Assembly: GCA_946902875.1 (NCBI GenBank)
Contig: OX336340.1
Span: 10,307,566 to 10,371,565, forward strand
Reading direction: 5' to 3'
Source of the DNA: Nematopogon swammerdamellus
Taxonomy: Eukaryota; Arthropoda; Insecta; Lepidoptera; Adelidae
DNA length: 64,000 nucleotides
Shown: positions 36,137-50,455 of the stretch, in pieces
How positions within the stretch are numbered: position 1 is the stretch's first letter
Layout of the letters: the number at the start of each line of letters is the position of its first letter
Made by a program: the position numbers and the translations under genes
The notes under the pieces: generated by a model
The model's database searches: none
What the model was told of the DNA's origin: nothing
The model's input: the letters and a program-made list of their open reading frames with translations, nothing else

Positions 36137-39100
36137 CACTTATATCATTGGTGCAATAATTTTCTCCACATGTAACATTTCACCAGATTGTGTTTCACGA
36201 TTGAGTGTAAGAGTGTACGTATGCTTTTCATTCCACCGCGCCTGCCGGGTGAGATCCCGGTGTATCGCGGCGGACTTAATCTCCGGGTAACCATGATAAG
36301 AAAAGCCAGTTTCGTAATTCGTGACCGTATAGATATTGATTATTAGATGATTGCAACAAAGTGGGAGATAATATTGTTATAGTAACTACGGTTCATTCAC
36401 ATTAGAATGGTGAAGTACTCGTAAGAACGCTGAATTCCAACAGAGAGTACATAATATAAGAGATGCTCCTTGTTTTGTTGTTACACTTTTGTTTTTGTTT
36501 GTATAAAATCAAATCAAATATTTCAATACAAATTTTAAAATTCAATTCAGTCAGTAAACCAATATACACATTGATAATTCAATACGGAATCTAGATTACA
36601 TTCAATCAATACAACACATTATTAGTGCAGATTGTAGCTAGGCACTCGACGCGCGCTCAACTTTCACAGAAGAACCCCGCGGCGCCCGGCGTCCCAGCAT
36701 CCCGGCATCCACTCTCCCGCAAACTCTTTCCGCAGCCATCCGGCTCAGTCGAACAAACACTTCCCTGTCGCAGCACGCACCGGCCCCGCACAATAGTCGC
36801 TACGAGATAACATCTCGATACAATACCTAAGTTATCGGCGGCCGGATCGCGACGCCATCTGCCGGCTCCAGTCCTGCGGGCCAGATTTATTTCGTCCCTT
36901 AATGATTATCGAGCGAGGGTAAGTGGTGTGAGAAAAACGGTTGATGACTGATTGATTCTATTCATTGACGTGTTTCGTCTGTCTTACGGCTACATGCCTT
37001 TTTGTTTTTATAGGTACCTAGGCGTTAAGAAATTTCAACCACAAAGTCAAACGGTCAAATGCCACTCGGTCGTAGGGCATGCCGACTCGACTTGACTTAC
37101 GAGAGAGTGTAGAGTTTAACCGTCTTTAATAAAACTTAAGGAGCCATAATATTTGCATTGTGCGCTTTATAATATTGTCGTTAACCACTTGTGTAATAAA
37201 CCGACAAAGTAAAAAAAAACAAAGCGAGCCAAAAAATGAACCGTCACTCCGATACAGGGCATCGGCGCAGGAGCTACTAATGAATAAAAAGTATAGGGTG
37301 TGTAGAGGGAGCGGTGCGGCGGTGGTGCGGAGGAGGCGGAGGCTCTGAGCGCCGCGCAGCAGGCCAGGTAGAGCATGTGGCGGTCGCTAGATGGCGCGAT
37401 AACGCCCCGGAATTATTCATACGAGCCTTATCAGCAATGAATATCGCCCCTAAAACCTATTGTAAACGAAAAAATAAATGTAAGCACACACGTCGCGAGG
37501 GTAGTCGCACCAACGCGACTCTCCGCCGCGGCGGCGCGCCCGCCCGGCCGCCGCCGCCTCCTCGAAATATTGTCAAAATGTTTGCTTTTCTTTGTCGCAT
37601 GAAAATGAAAGCTGTGCGGCTAACGGCCGTTTATTCACTGCGATGTGCGCAGGACTGCGACGCGTTTGTTTTCGAAAACCTCATAACTTCTCTTTAACCT
37701 TCGTCGTATTGTATTCATCATACGCATACATAACGAAAGTATGTACTCATTCTGTCACGTGGTGTATATAGCGTGATGCAGCCGTATTTCAGCATAATGC
37801 AGTTTTTGTTACTCGCATTAATTTTAGTTAATAAAAGTTCTGGATTATGGAATATTTATTTATTATTTTTCAGCAATAAAAAGAGGGATCTAATAGCATT
37901 TCGCTGTTCTCCGCGTGGAAAGTGTGCGCTAATTAGCGTGCGCGGAGAATATTTACTGCTTGTCACTTTCGCAACGCTCCGCCGCCGCCCGCCCCGCCGC
38001 CGCCGCCCGCGCCGACACTCAACACTGACTCTACCTATACATACACTGCATCCAGTGTAGGCATACTACATCGCTCAGGCGCCGTGTCGTCGATACTTGC
38101 TCTCACCATTATCACTAGTTACTTAATAGCTGTTTAATACAACACGACAATCTAATGATTGCGAGCGGCCCATAGAATCCAAAAATCAGGGCTTGCCTAG
38201 GCGCGCTGCGCTCAGGCGTCAAATATCATACATGTTTCCAAAATTCATAATTGCATAAATTGTTCTGTGTATTATTCTGTGCACACAGAACCCGTCATAC
38301 AATGCGAGCGTTTCGATAGCGCGGACGCAGCGCCCTGCGAGCGAGCGCCGCGCCGCGGCGAAATATCAACACCTTCAAACAACAGATGGAAGTAATGTTC
38401 ATGTAGACCCTGCGCACATACGCGACACCTATTCCCGAGCGTTTCTTCACTCGTCCGTCGTCTAGTTGATGTTTTAAAATGATTTCACTAAGGTTGCTTA
38501 TTATGAGGAGATTTTTGTTTTTAGCAAAGGGGTTATTTCTAAGTAATCTGACTTTACGAGTAGTTAAATTAGTTGCGCTTGCCCTTAGTACCGAGCCACC
38601 GCACGCCACTGCTACTCGTGACACACTACCTCTCCAGTGCGTCCACTTCCCGCAAAAGACGGGTTAGTTCGCGGAACGCCGCGCCGGGGCGCGCCGCGCC
38701 GCCCAGTGTCCGCCCAAAGTGGAAATGGATGTCGACGTTACTTGAACAAAGCGTATACTTCATACTTTAGGACATATTAGAATAGATTAACGATATGATG
38801 GGAGTAATAAATTAAAATTAATTCGGGCCGCGAACGGGCTGCGAGATCCGATACGCCGATAGCATCTCACTTCATATATCATTCGCTAACGCTCCGCTGA
38901 ATTCCTAAAGCTACCGGCTCCGGTCCAGCGGATCGTCCTTAATGCCTTCGCGTTTAAGTTTATGTTCGCTTCGAATCTGTAGCCGTCTGGTGCGATTGTG
39001 CAAAACTGCGGACGTGTGATCGTTTGAGTTCCGAAGTCGAGTAGACGAGCGAAAAAAGACTTTGTGGACATTGTTATTGAATCGAGTATGCCGTGTAGCG

Positions 39101-41768
39101 AAAGAAAAGTGTGGTTATCGCGACGAGGCGTCGATAACACGACCGGCGACACAGATCGAATGAAGATGGTAGGGTTTCGTGTGTGACGTCGCCGCATTTA
39201 AATGAGTGTAGGCAGACAGGAGGACGGCACGGTGCAGCGGCGGTGCGGTGCCCCCGCCCCGCACCGCACCGCAGCGCCACCTTTCCGCGACCTTCGTGCC
39301 ATCCAGCCGCCCACGCGTGAGGCAGTTCTCACGCTTCCATCATGATTCGTATCACATTCCTACGCTTGACCATAACCGTGGAATCGGAGGGAGGACTAGC
39401 CGCAGCGCGACGCGGCCGTGACTCAGACCGATGCGATTCGGACGACCGACTCGCGAGCGACGATGAAAGCAGTAAGTCTAACACTAAATGGCCTTTGCTG
39501 CCGCTTTCAGGTAATAAGCCTAATCAAGATTGAAAGTTGCGTTTTTAATTTAGTTCTAACTCAATCCGTTGTACTTTTGACGTGGATCCTACTAGGCCAC
39601 TTGTATGAATATGAGAAGCGCCAAAATCAAACGTGTATAATCGTAAAAGACTGAAACTCGATGGGGATTCAATAGGTTTGGCTGTTAATACTCGTAAAAT
39701 TTCAAATGTACATGAGGATGTTTTATGGAATCTGTCACCACATCGGCAGTCGTAACGACCGACGAGGACAATATAAGCTGTGGTCCGGAATGGTAATACG
39801 GCCGCCGGGCGCGCAGCGCAGGCGACGAGGCAACGGTCACACCTCGCGATACCTCCTGATTGGATTATAATGCTGTTATATTACGCTTTTTATTATGACT
39901 ACACTATATCGCTCGGCTACCGTTCGGCGTCGGCCGACGACGTTCGTCTTGAATAATAACTAGAGAGCCCGCCGGCCCGCGTGGCGCGCGGGCGAAGCTC
40001 CGTAGTCTTCGATACGATGCGACAAACTCCTTCAGTCGTCGCATTCGCTAGCGGCGTGTCGTCGCCTAGGCGACACCGCAGCAGTAGTCGAACACTCGAG
40101 GGCGATCGCTCGAAGCGGTTAAATTGGCCGGCGAGGGCTGACAACGTGGGTGTCTTGGATTTATAACGTGCATGCATGTGTATCGATAGCTAGCGTAGTT
40201 ATGGCTCTGTGCGTCTAGAAACCGGTGCCGGTGTGCAGGTGGCTCGCTTCGCATCTGCAGCCCGCTCACCGCACTTGTTGTTGCTGATGTGTGATGTGTT
40301 GAAGATGAAAAGTAATGTCGTATTACTTAATTAGTATATCAAACACACTGACACTGTCCATCGCACTACACTATGAGAGGAGAGAATAATCGCAACGATA
40401 TATCGCTCTAAAACGCTCATGTGCTGAGCATACAAATCTAGCGAGCAATACCGGTGAGACTAGCAATGAGGTGGATAATGTAAGTAAATCTGAAATTTCT
40501 CTCGGCACATGCAGGTTCAGAGAAATTGATTGCTTTTAGAAGTGTATGCGTGTACAGTATTGGTGCGCGGCGCGCATGTATAATGTGTGGCAAAGTGACG
40601 GCGGCGCGGCGGTCGGAAGTGCACGGGCGCTGCTGCCGCGGGGGTGGCGTCTCATTGTGTTTTATTTTCTTACGAATTCATCAGTTCTTATTAAGTGGTG
40701 TTTGGAGAATAACTTAAATATTAATGAGTCGAGTACAGAATGTTCATACTGGAATTTTATTGTTATTGCATTTTAATTCTCGCCGCACGGCGACGCATTG
40801 TCCGCAGCTTTCTCCCCACCGTTCCGGCCGCGAAGGCAGGAAGTTACATTCCTTTTGTTTTCAATTTATCAATTTAGATTTTATCTGAATATGTTTGTCA
40901 CACGTCGACAGGATCGAGAGTGTCGTAAATTTATAATATTTTCAATAAATTTTGAATTCATTTCTGTATATTATTGAAAAAATGATCAGAGAAAGTAATG
41001 ATTGCTAAATGAGCTATAGCATCGAAGATTGCACTCCGACCATTCATTTATACATTAACGAAAAAGCCAACGCGGGCGAGTAGAGCGCGGCGCGGCGTGG
41101 CGCGCAAAGCAACTCGCGTCCGCACGCCCGCGGCGGCGGCGCGCGGCGCTCGCAAGGAAACGACTTGAACGGTCGATACCGAATTTGGGTTTTCTTTTAT
41201 CGAATGTTTTACTCAATAATTTAATGAAGTTACTTCTCTTATGATTTTGGCATACTATTGTTTATTATCGCATTTAAAAACTGTTTACTTTTGACATGGA
41301 AAAGAGTAAACGAATATCGGAAAAATATTCGTAGGTAAGTATTGCAAAACAGGAAAGATAGTGTAAAGACAAATACGAGTACATATGTTGATAAATTTAT
41401 TTTGTGGGTAACTTACCTATTCAATTAAACCTATATTTTTTTTATTTCATAGATTTAATCAACATTTAATTCCGTTTAAACTGTCTCACTGTTTCTTCCT
41501 GGGGTCAGGTCACTTGTGAAGCCACAGGCTTGAAGACATTCTCACAGGCAGACGCAGTTACGCCGCGGTATGTCATCTTCGTGACATCAAAGGCATAAGT
41601 AGTTTCGCTACATCAAAGTAACCGACATGCCAGCCGGTTCGCTATTACTATGGGCACAGCGTCTGTGTGACTCGTAAACGAGCGAAAACGTGACCATTCG
41701 CGTCTTTTATTAAACGAAAATGTGACGACTTATACGGACAAAGAAATATATCTAGAGAAACGAAATCT

Positions 41769-41897
41769 GGCCGTTTTCACCACCTACCTCCGGTTAAGTC
41801 TCGTGCGACAGTTACATGTAGGTTGAAGTATAATTTCTCATAAGTTTGACAGGAGTTAACCGAGAGCTATATTGTACTTGAAGGTGGTAAAATCGTC
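41769..41897. mobile_element. MITE-like element with GGCCGTTTTCACCACCT ends
   Basis: GGCCGTTTTCACCACCT (41769-41785) is matched inverted by AAGGTGGTAAAATCGTCC (41881-41898). A related left end, GGCCGATTTCACCACCTT, occurs alone at 60274-60291. Confidence 0.6.
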
Positions 41898-42234
41898 CAT
41901 TAGTCATACATTTTACATTGGTAGCGCATTTGGTAAACATGGGAAGCAGATACGACACTAAGCGAGGATGACAGAGATGAACATATATTTGAAATGTGGT
42001 CTTCTTTGTTTTTTTTTCCTTTGTGCACCTTCTATCGTTTATATTTCTTTAGATACGGGTATCAGTCTACAGTCAAGTGCCTTGAAACCATATTTGTCAT
42101 TCATGGAAGAGCGGCTGGAAAAACACGGCGATGAATGAACCTCGTGGTGACGCAGTACCTACTGGTGGTCTATTCATAGATTAAATTCATGCAAAGAAGG
42201 TACAGTTAGTTGTCTCTAAAAGTGTATGTACATA

Positions 42235-42444
42235 AACACATGTGGCGCCGAGCCACCCATTAGGTGTCCAGCGACGCCCATGTACATTCGGTCGTACGCG
42301 GGGGTCTCTTGAAGGACCCGAGACTATACTTGGGGGAAACATGTGGGCAGGGAGAGCGTTCCAGAATTTACTAGTTTGGTGGAGGAAAGATCTGCAGAAC
42401 CGGTCGGTATACATTCGCGGTAAGTCCAACGTATAGGGATGCAA
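42235..42444 (-). pseudogene. LINE 3' end (C-terminal coding plus 3' UTR)
   Basis: The minus frame reads MHPYTLDLPRMYTDRFCRSF then LHQTSKFWNALPAHMFPPS. This pattern (R-F-x-x-S-F-x-x-x-T-x-x-x-W-N-x-L-P) is typical of the C-terminus of CR1/Jockey-type non-LTR retrotransposons. The sequence then runs into a 3' UTR with motifs CCGAATGT, GACACCT and CTCGGCGCCACATGT, which recur at 52490-52780. A short segment present in that second copy is deleted here. Confidence 0.65.
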
Positions 42445-42711
42445 CCCCTGCCCAGTGCGCGTTGTGCGGCGGTAGAAATTGGACTAAATGGTGATAAACT
42501 GCTCCTACGAGCATTCCCTACCTGTATGTAGAACACTGTCTCACTACTCACTTGGTTGTTAGTTGGGGCGCGTAGCACCAGCTAATTAATAAGTTAGGTA
42601 CATTGGTCTTTAATTTCAGACTATAAAGTGATGAAGATATACCTTAGATTTAAGCTGTTTGATTATGTATTATTTCTGGTGTGCATTAATATTGTTTTTA
42701 TGTAATCGGGT

Positions 42712-42940
42712 ATGAGTTGCTGAGTCAGAGAGGTCAGAGCGCATGCTTCGACCAGCAAATATCATCTCCAAGAAGATAGGTACCATGCCGGAGGCTTTCC
42801 GTTATATTGTTGGTTATACTGAACTAGATAATAACACAACCGAGACTGATATGCGGCCACCTTACATCCAGTACTTTGGGTGACATCAACTCAGTCGGCT
42901 ACAATTTGAGCCTACCACCTAGTAAGGGGCAGGGGAAGGG
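42712..42940 (-). mobile_element. SINE-like family 2 copy
   Basis: The reverse strand contains CCCTTACTAGGTGGTAGGCTC, GTAGCCGACTGAGTTGATGT, GATGATATTTGCTGGTCGAA and CTGACTCAGCAACTCATACC. It is full length relative to the other copies. Confidence 0.75.
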
Positions 42941-43175
42941 ACCTAAAGTTTTACACCGTTCCGAACGTAGAAGCAGCAATTGCGTATGTATTGATAAATT
43001 TAAGACTTTATACTTATGTGAAAATGACTGATTTAATATATCTACGTTTCAATAATAATTTCAAATAATGCTCATAGGACCTTAGCATCAACTCACCTTT
43101 TGTGTCCGGCGATTGCGATTAACACAATTAAAGTGTGCGATGACGGAAATGTTTATTTGATTTTATATGTGGCAG

Positions 43176-43495
43176 GTTTTTTTTATGGAAGCTGACACGG
43201 TTGGCTACATCACCTATAACATCCGTGATGTCAGCCCATGACACCGGGTGAACTTGGTGCCACGTCAGTGCTTTCCTTCGGTCGTGCCGGCTACACTGAA
43301 CTGGACGGAAAACACAAACTATTTACATAGCCGTTTCGACCGACCTTTCATTTAGTGCGGTGGTACCACCCCGGGCGGGTTAAACCCTACAACCTAGTAA
43401 TATAAGAAGGGAGTCATATCCCTTAGTCGCCTTTTACGACATACACGGGGAGAGATGCAGTGGGGCTATTCTTTTAAAGTACCGGCCCCACACGG
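43176..43495 (-). mobile_element. SINE-like family 1 copy with an alternative head
   Basis: The tail and body match family 1. The 5' part (plus strand 43425-43495) is instead CGCCTTTTACGACATACACG, AGAGATGCAGTGG and AAGTACCGGCCCCACACGG. That head also occurs alone at 54309-54385 and 60395-60475. Confidence 0.75.
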
Positions 43496-45485
43496 TAAAC
43501 CACACCACGTAACACATACTATGTATATGTTTAAAGCGAACATCTATCTCACACACACATACACATTACCTACTCAATAAACAAGCATTTACACTTATGT
43601 ATGTGCGTACCTATGTGTGCGTAAGCTCAGCAATACATCAAACTAGCGACATGACACACGACGCAGGCGCACTAAAACAGCCATCATTATGGGATCCACA
43701 TGCAAATGTCGCGCCCGCAGACACGCTGACGGCGATTGTCTATGCCCAGACAGTGGAGCGGACCCGTTCACGTATTACGAAATGTGAGTATGAATGTATA
43801 ATTCACTTTCAAATGATAAAAATAAATTTGAACGACAAAATAAAATTACAAAGTAACTTAATATCTTCTCTATACAATTTTAACAGGCCAAAAAAAATCC
43901 CTTTTTCATATAGCCTCTCCGGCCGATCTTCATTCAAATAGCTTTCGGGCGGGCTTTTCCAGACGACCTAGTATGGTAAGGTAAGGCACTTAAAATTTTA
44001 TAAGAATATGCAAACAATACGTAATATATGCATTTAAATATTAAATATATACTCGCCCTACGTTGCCCACTGCTGGTCAGCGGCTAGGTCATCGTGATCT
44101 ATAGCGAAGTAGATCTAATGCCTACCCGCCAATACTATTCATCAGCTTAGTTAGATAACAATATGATTTACTGCTGTTGTCGCCTCTTTCCGAAGATTTA
44201 GTGTTTAATCTCTATTAATATATATGTATATACATAATGTACGCATTAGATTAAACATTTGACTTGATTGACATTTGACATATAAAAAGAATTTTACGTC
44301 GATAGTGGTACAATTTTACAAGATTTTTTTGTGCACGGTATATAATTTTTTCTTAAGTAGAAACAATTAAAAGTGTAGAGTTAGAAAATTAAAAGAAAGC
44401 AATCAATTAAATATATTGACTTCGCCACTTTTTCACCCAACCACTTACATAGGGTTATTGAAAATTCACACAATTTTATCTAATTTTATTCTATAAGCAA
44501 ATTCACCTCCGCAAAACACAGGCATATCCAACAGTGATGAGCCGCTCAGTAAGCGGCCGGACCAGCAGTACCAGCACGGGGCCCCTCGATGACCCCGGGT
44601 AATCTCGACAACAACGGCTAGCTCCGACGTATTTTTATAATAATAGCAATAACGACAGCCATCCGCGTCCCCCAGCCGAGCTCGGCCCCGTTCGCTGCGG
44701 CTCCTCCGATACCGCTGCGCCGCCGCCGCGACGACGACGCCAGGCGCGGATCTATCGAGCTTCTGTCGTGGGGCAGAGGTAGGCCTGAGAATAAACGGGG
44801 TGAAAGGTAACCACATCTCCATCTCCAGAGTGGGCTTCGAGGCAATAAATTACGTCGTTTCATGTTTTTATCAACAAACATTACATTATCCGTGACGTCG
44901 CTAGCGTTGAATTTTCTAACTATTTAATCAGGAAGTAGGAACGTCAGCTTTCTCCATTTCTCTCGGCTCTCGAATAGCGTCAATGATCAACAAATAGACA
45001 GACTCGAAATTTGATCATTTTAAATTGAAAACTCGCATTTTTAATCATGTTATTCTATCACTCATCAAAACTAATAAACAAAATAACCGAACCCCAGAGA
45101 CTAGTCGGTAGATCCGCCTCCGCCAGTGCGGTACGCGGCATTACCGCGAGCAGCAGCGTGCTTACCTAAGAGCTCGTGACTTGCGCATTACGACGACCGG
45201 GCTTTGGACGAAACTCTAGGCACAGGGACGAAGCCTGCTTTGAATTTACTTCAAATAATTTTGAGACTATTCAGTGGAAAGTTAAACAAACATAATATTT
45301 TGCGAAATTTTTTATTTAAAAATATTCTACATGCATTCTCTTATCTAGTGCAAGCAATAAGCAGACACCTATTTAACAAATATTATTATTTATTCTTATT
45401 GCATTTCTCTGCACCAGTTCTTAGCAAATCATCATCGAGATACTCGTATAAATTCTGTTGAGAATTGTTGACCTGTGTATTGATT

Positions 45486-45590
45486 ACTCTTGCTTTAACT
45501 AGGTCGCACGTCTCTGTGCGACAGGGACGAAGCTCTACAACCGGATTGTCTCTTTCTAAAGCTCGAAACGATTTATTTGCTGCCGAAAAC
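45486..45590. mobile_element. Half copy of the MITE at 49645-49789
   Basis: It shares GCACGTCTCTGTGCG, CTACAACCGGATTGTCTC and ATTTATTTGCTGCCG with the intact copy. Only the centre and right arm are present, so it is truncated on the left. Confidence 0.75.
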
Positions 45591-46098
45591 TGTACATAAA
45601 ATACTTACATATGTTATTGTTTAGTCCGCCCCTGTTCGGAGCCCGTCACGCAGACTTGTTAAGGTTAAGGTGGGATTATTTTTAAATACTCGTGCAGGAA
45701 AATATATGCGTGCACATTTCATGAACTAAAAGAATATTCACTTCATGGTCAAAGTAAAAAAAATATTTAGTTTTAGCAAAGCACTTCGAGCAAATTGTCT
45801 GTGTTTACATTCATACATTTTAATTTTTCATTTTTTCATTCATTTTAATAAACATTACCAAATAGAGGGCACAATGTGTTGTTCATTACTGCTGGTGGGA
45901 GATTTCTGTTCATTCAGTTGACCAATATTATTAGAGCAAACTATCCAGAAAATTAGTTTTAATTACATGCTTCCTAGTTACACAAAAGTACACTTAGGTG
46001 CGTAATTGTGAAATTAAAATGTATTGACTAAACTGCATAGTGCATTTATTTACAAAATTTAATACCAAATACACGATATTTTTAAGATAAGAAAAAAT

Positions 46099-46190
46099 GT
46101 TTACCCCTATAAAAAACCGGCTACGACAATGATTGATATCAGTAAGCAAGCTCGCTGTCGCTGCGGCCGCTGACATGTCTTCGATTTGGG
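46099..46190. repeat. Dispersed direct repeat, copy A
   Basis: GTTTACCCCTATAAAAAACC, GGCTACGACAATGATTGATA and GACATGTCTTCGATTTGG recur at 46465-46563, about 370 bp away. Confidence 0.75.
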
Positions 46191-46464
46191 AGAAAAATAG
46201 GTAAAGTGCGACATAGACCTGTAATTGCAGCTTACTATATGCATATTAGTTGTTACCGTATCGTGTGGACGGACACGATACGATATGATATGAATATGAT
46301 CGATGAGCGAACATTGACATAAGTTCTATTCCAAGTAGCGCACAAACATTTTGCGGCGAGCGGTGTCTGTGTGCAACCAGGATATGGATGTATGTAAGTA
46401 AGTAGCTACATGTGTAACAGTAATACCGCATAGAGTTTTGAAAAGTTAAGTCTACAGATCGATA

Positions 46465-46563
46465 AATGTTTACCCCTATAAAAATCAGGCTACGACAATG
46501 ATTGATATGATTGTCGTAGCGAGCTGGCTGTCGCTGTGGCCGTTGACATGTCTTCGATTTGGA
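46465..46563. repeat. Dispersed direct repeat, copy B
   Basis: It matches copy A but has gained a local palindrome, GCTACGACAAT..ATTGTCGTAGC. The predicted frames crossing it show no recognisable domain. Confidence 0.75.
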
Positions 46564-49500
46564 AGTACCTACCATAGTAACATTTCTAGCAGCCACGCGG
46601 ATTTGGCAAGGACGGATTCTAAGCGTCACAAAAACAATGATACGTAATACAAACCAAATACAATATGGTGGGGCGCAATACGTTACATACACTCCACGGT
46701 GCATACACAGTTGTCGCACGCAAACACACACTGCTCGCGTAATCTACATGCGCGTAGTTTTGAAATTGGAATCGTGTTACTGGCAGCGCCATGCGGCCGT
46801 TTGACCTTCGCCTCCCGCTCGACCTCGCCGCCGCCGCTGTCGCCCGCTCCGCCGCCGCCGCCGCGTCGCCGCCGCGCTGTGCTGCTATGCGGTAAGTGGC
46901 TATCAATAAGCACTTGCAGCGCAAGATAATACACAGCTAGGGGGCTCCTAACACACTGCCACGACTTCCTCGAGATGGAAGAACATTTTAAAATATAGTA
47001 TTCCACTTCCAATCCAGTGCTAAGTACGGAAATAAGGTAAATGTGTAACGTAGGTAACAAGAGTGTAGCGATTTTTTTTTTTATTTTTTTTTTTTTATTT
47101 CAGCATAAAATATAACTCAAAAACGTTTTAGGTGCAATCTTCAAATTCGCTCAAAAGTGTAGAAGTCACACAAAATCATAAGCTTTCAGAACCAAGATGT
47201 CGAAGGCGAGCTTATTGCCGAACACGATTTTTCAACTTTTGTCATTTCAATTCTAAGGTTTTCTCGTTTATTTATTTTTTTCACCAGAATGACTATTCGC
47301 AGGCCACTTCAAATATGTTCTAATATGAGCTATTCATAGTACATATATTATCGTAGGATACATTTGATTGAATCAAATGTGACCGTTGCACCTGTAACAA
47401 CGAGTACCTACCTCATCGTTGGGCCGAGTCCCCGCAGCTCGGCCGGTGCGGTGCGGAGGCGTGCGGGCCGCGAGACGTGGGGTGCGCGACGCGAGCAGCG
47501 GAGAGGATGATCTTCAACGCTGATGACGGTTATTTGGCGTACGTTCGCGCTGTTGTCCGCAAACAAGCCATAAACTATATCGGCGCTGATGATACCCGAG
47601 CGAGCCCTGGCGGCCGGCCGCGGCCTCACTCCGACATATATGTAGTTAGAGCTGTGACCACCCTGGCTTCAAAGCCCAGTAATGTAAAAAAACGTTAAAA
47701 GAAAACACCACCGATGAAAACTGACTCACAAATCTGACTGTTCTCTGATAGTGACACTTTCTGTCAATTCAATCTCCAAAGAAATCATGCTCTACATACA
47801 GTTTTCGAATTCACCGCCACAAAAACGTATGCGCATCATGACATATTTTTGATATAAAAAAGAAACAAATACCAAAGTGGTTAAGTTGACCTCCAGAATC
47901 ACCCTTAAAAATTTTGGTACAATATTAGTGCAGAACTAATCGGAATCGGAACAGACGGAAGCATGAATCGGTCTATAAATGATTTTTTTTAAAGATTTTT
48001 TAAAAACGCCAAGCTGGTTTTTATTGACGCCCTTTCTTGGTTGTTTTAAAGTTGTTGTTGGAAGTGATCGATCACAGTCGGGTAAGTATTGGAGGCGACG
48101 CGTAATAAGGAGCAGAAGACAAAAGTTGTTATTACCTAAATGCTCCCACACTCAGCCGATAGCAGACCGACGCATTGACCGCTCTAAGTGCACGTTATAT
48201 CGACCGAGAGAGGCTGGGTAGGTAGGTATCAATCGGCAGGCGAGTGCGATACGGCGGCGGCGGCGGCGCGGGGGGATAATTGTAGTACACCGTATTCTAT
48301 AATCCAGGGCCCTTACCCGGAGTCCTGCAGCCGCAGCCACCACCGCCAGTACCTCTATTCCAAGTTCACTACGATTAGGTACTTACGTATGTGTGCCGAA
48401 TAGAAAATAGTACCGTTTCAGGTGCTTACACTAAACTTGCTGTTAATTTTGGACGGCTCAGGCGCTTCAAGGAATAACAAACACTGCGAATAGAATTTCC
48501 ATGGTCAGCCAATCACGCCCCGCGACTGTCTACACAAGCACAGCGCACACGTGACAATGCATGGTTTGATTCACAATTTACGCGATTTGTCTTCTGACTC
48601 AACTTGGAATAGAGCTTTACAGGACCGACGACGCGGAAGACTGTTCCTGTCTTTATTCCGGGGTTAAGAGCCGAAGAATCTAGGTCATTCTGTATTTATG
48701 TACATATCTGTACTTATTTCATTTTCCTGCGGCCTAGAATGCGGATTCATTGTAGAATTAAATTTCTTCTCATCAACCCCATACTTTCAAAACAATAATA
48801 ATTTATGTACAATTGTGTTTAATTAAAATAAACATTTTCCTAAAGAATTTACCAGAATTTAAGGAATACGAGCTGACTGACAGCTGTCTATAAAAAGAGG
48901 TTACAGTAGTATTTGACTTGGAATTTGGATCCGGCTGTATCCATGGCATGAACCCATTGCAGGTACAGAATAAGTAGCAGCTAATATATCAAAGTGTACC
49001 GGATACCATGAGGACTAGCATTCCACTACGTACCTATTAGAATATTACGTACCTACTTACGTACAACTACGCACTAGTACGTCCGTCTATGATACATTCT
49101 ATTGTATACACTTATGTTGTGTAGTGTTGTGAGGTGCAAACAAAAAAAACCATTGCATACAAAAAAATTAAATTCCCACTAGCATTTGATGACTAATATT
49201 TTATTACAATATCACATCTGACAATGCGCTATAAAATTTACTTCATAAAAATACATTATGCTAAGCCTTTAATCCTAACTTGACTTCTTGGTTACGAGTT
49301 GCGGTTAGCAAATAAGTAGCTTCGTTTTATAACTCTAGTCGGAGTAATTTATATATTATATATTTAATTGAGTGTTAAGAAGTTGTTAAAATTATGTTGT
49401 AATCTAAATCAACGTATTCTACTATTAATTTTTTCATCTTGGTTTTAGATATTTCAAATTCCTTATGGAAAGGATTTAATTCGTTGAAGTAAGATATAAA

Positions 49501-49644
49501 ATAGTTTTATCTTTATGCAAATTTCCTGTACACAGTTTTCATTTGTGGTTATGAATAAATGCATATATTATTTAAAACAATTACATCTAATATTTTCAGA
49601 TAAAAATGAACGAAACTCAAATAAAGCAAACTTCTTACATAGTC

Positions 49645-49789
49645 CCCGGCAGCAAATAATGCGTGTCGAGCTTTGAGAAAAGACAATCCGGTTGTAGAGC
49701 GTCCTCCCTGTCGCACTAACTCGCACGTCTCTGTGCGGATAACCGGACTGTCTCAATCTATAGCTCGACACGCATTATTTGCTGCAGGG
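49645..49789. mobile_element. Foldback MITE, intact
   Basis: The ends CCCCGGCAGCAAATAATG and CATTATTTGCTGCAGG are inverted repeats of about 50 bp. They contain GTGTCGAGCTTTGAG and its partner CTATAGCTCGACAC. The centre carries CGCACGTCTCTGTGCG, itself palindromic. A half copy lies at 45486-45590. Confidence 0.8.
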
Positions 49790-49817
49790 TACACATCATA
49801 TCAAGATAATATAAGTA

Positions 49818-50132
49818 AAAACTTGGATGGGTCACCGCTCGACCGTTGGAGGCTGACCGTGGTTCGGATTCCACGTAAAACTATAGGTCCCTTCCCTTCT
49901 TACCTTACTAGGTGGTAGGGTTTATTCCGCCCGGTTTGGTACCACCACCGCACTGAATGAAACGTCGGTCGAAACAGCTATGTAAATAATTTCGTGTTTT
50001 CCGTCCAGTTCAGTGTAGCCGACATGAAATAAAGGGAAGCACTGACATGGCACCTTGCTCACCCGGGGTTATTGGCTCACATCACGAATTTTGTAGGTGA
50101 TGTAGCCAACCGTGCCAGTTTCCATAAAAAAA
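49818..50132 (+). mobile_element. SINE-like family 1 copy
   Basis: It carries ACTTGGATGGGTCACCGCTC, TTCGGATTCCACG, the central TTCAGTGTAGCC, and the tail GTAGCCAACCGTGCCAGTTT followed by CCATAAAAAAA. The extreme 5' head is missing. Confidence 0.8.
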
Positions 50133-50207
50133 CATAACCTGTAATGGTATTGTTTGAGTAAGTACTTCGATTATATTTTATTAGTCACTCACTCACACAG
50201 TGACCAC

Positions 50208-50256
50208 CTAGCGAACACCTCACTTAAGCCGGTCGCTTAAGTGAGGTGTTCGCTAT
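50208..50256. repeat. Perfect 21-bp-arm hairpin
   Basis: TAGCGAACACCTCACTTAAG (50209-50228) is perfectly matched inverted at 50236-50255, with one further C-G pair inside, leaving a five-base loop CGGTC. There is no flanking gene. It might be a MITE core or a hairpin RNA. Confidence 0.85.
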
Positions 50257-50455
50257 AAGAGAAGTGGAACACTTTTATTTTAGTATTGTACAGGTTTCTT
50301 AATTATGCTTTCCTTCAGCGAAAATTTAAAGACTCATGAAGGCACACCGCGTTTTAAACTCAAGACTTCTCGAGAGGCAGCATGAGGGGCCATCATACAC
50401 CCTATTTTCATCATAATAGCTAGGCCCACTGAAAGTATAGATTGCTACATTAGAC

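Noticed and set aside
47408..47640. GC-rich minus-strand block ending near a GTAGGTA as a grn first exon
   Set aside because: The frame shows no conserved N-terminal GATA residues. A single GT-like donor is expected by chance. It could be untranslated, but nothing supports it.
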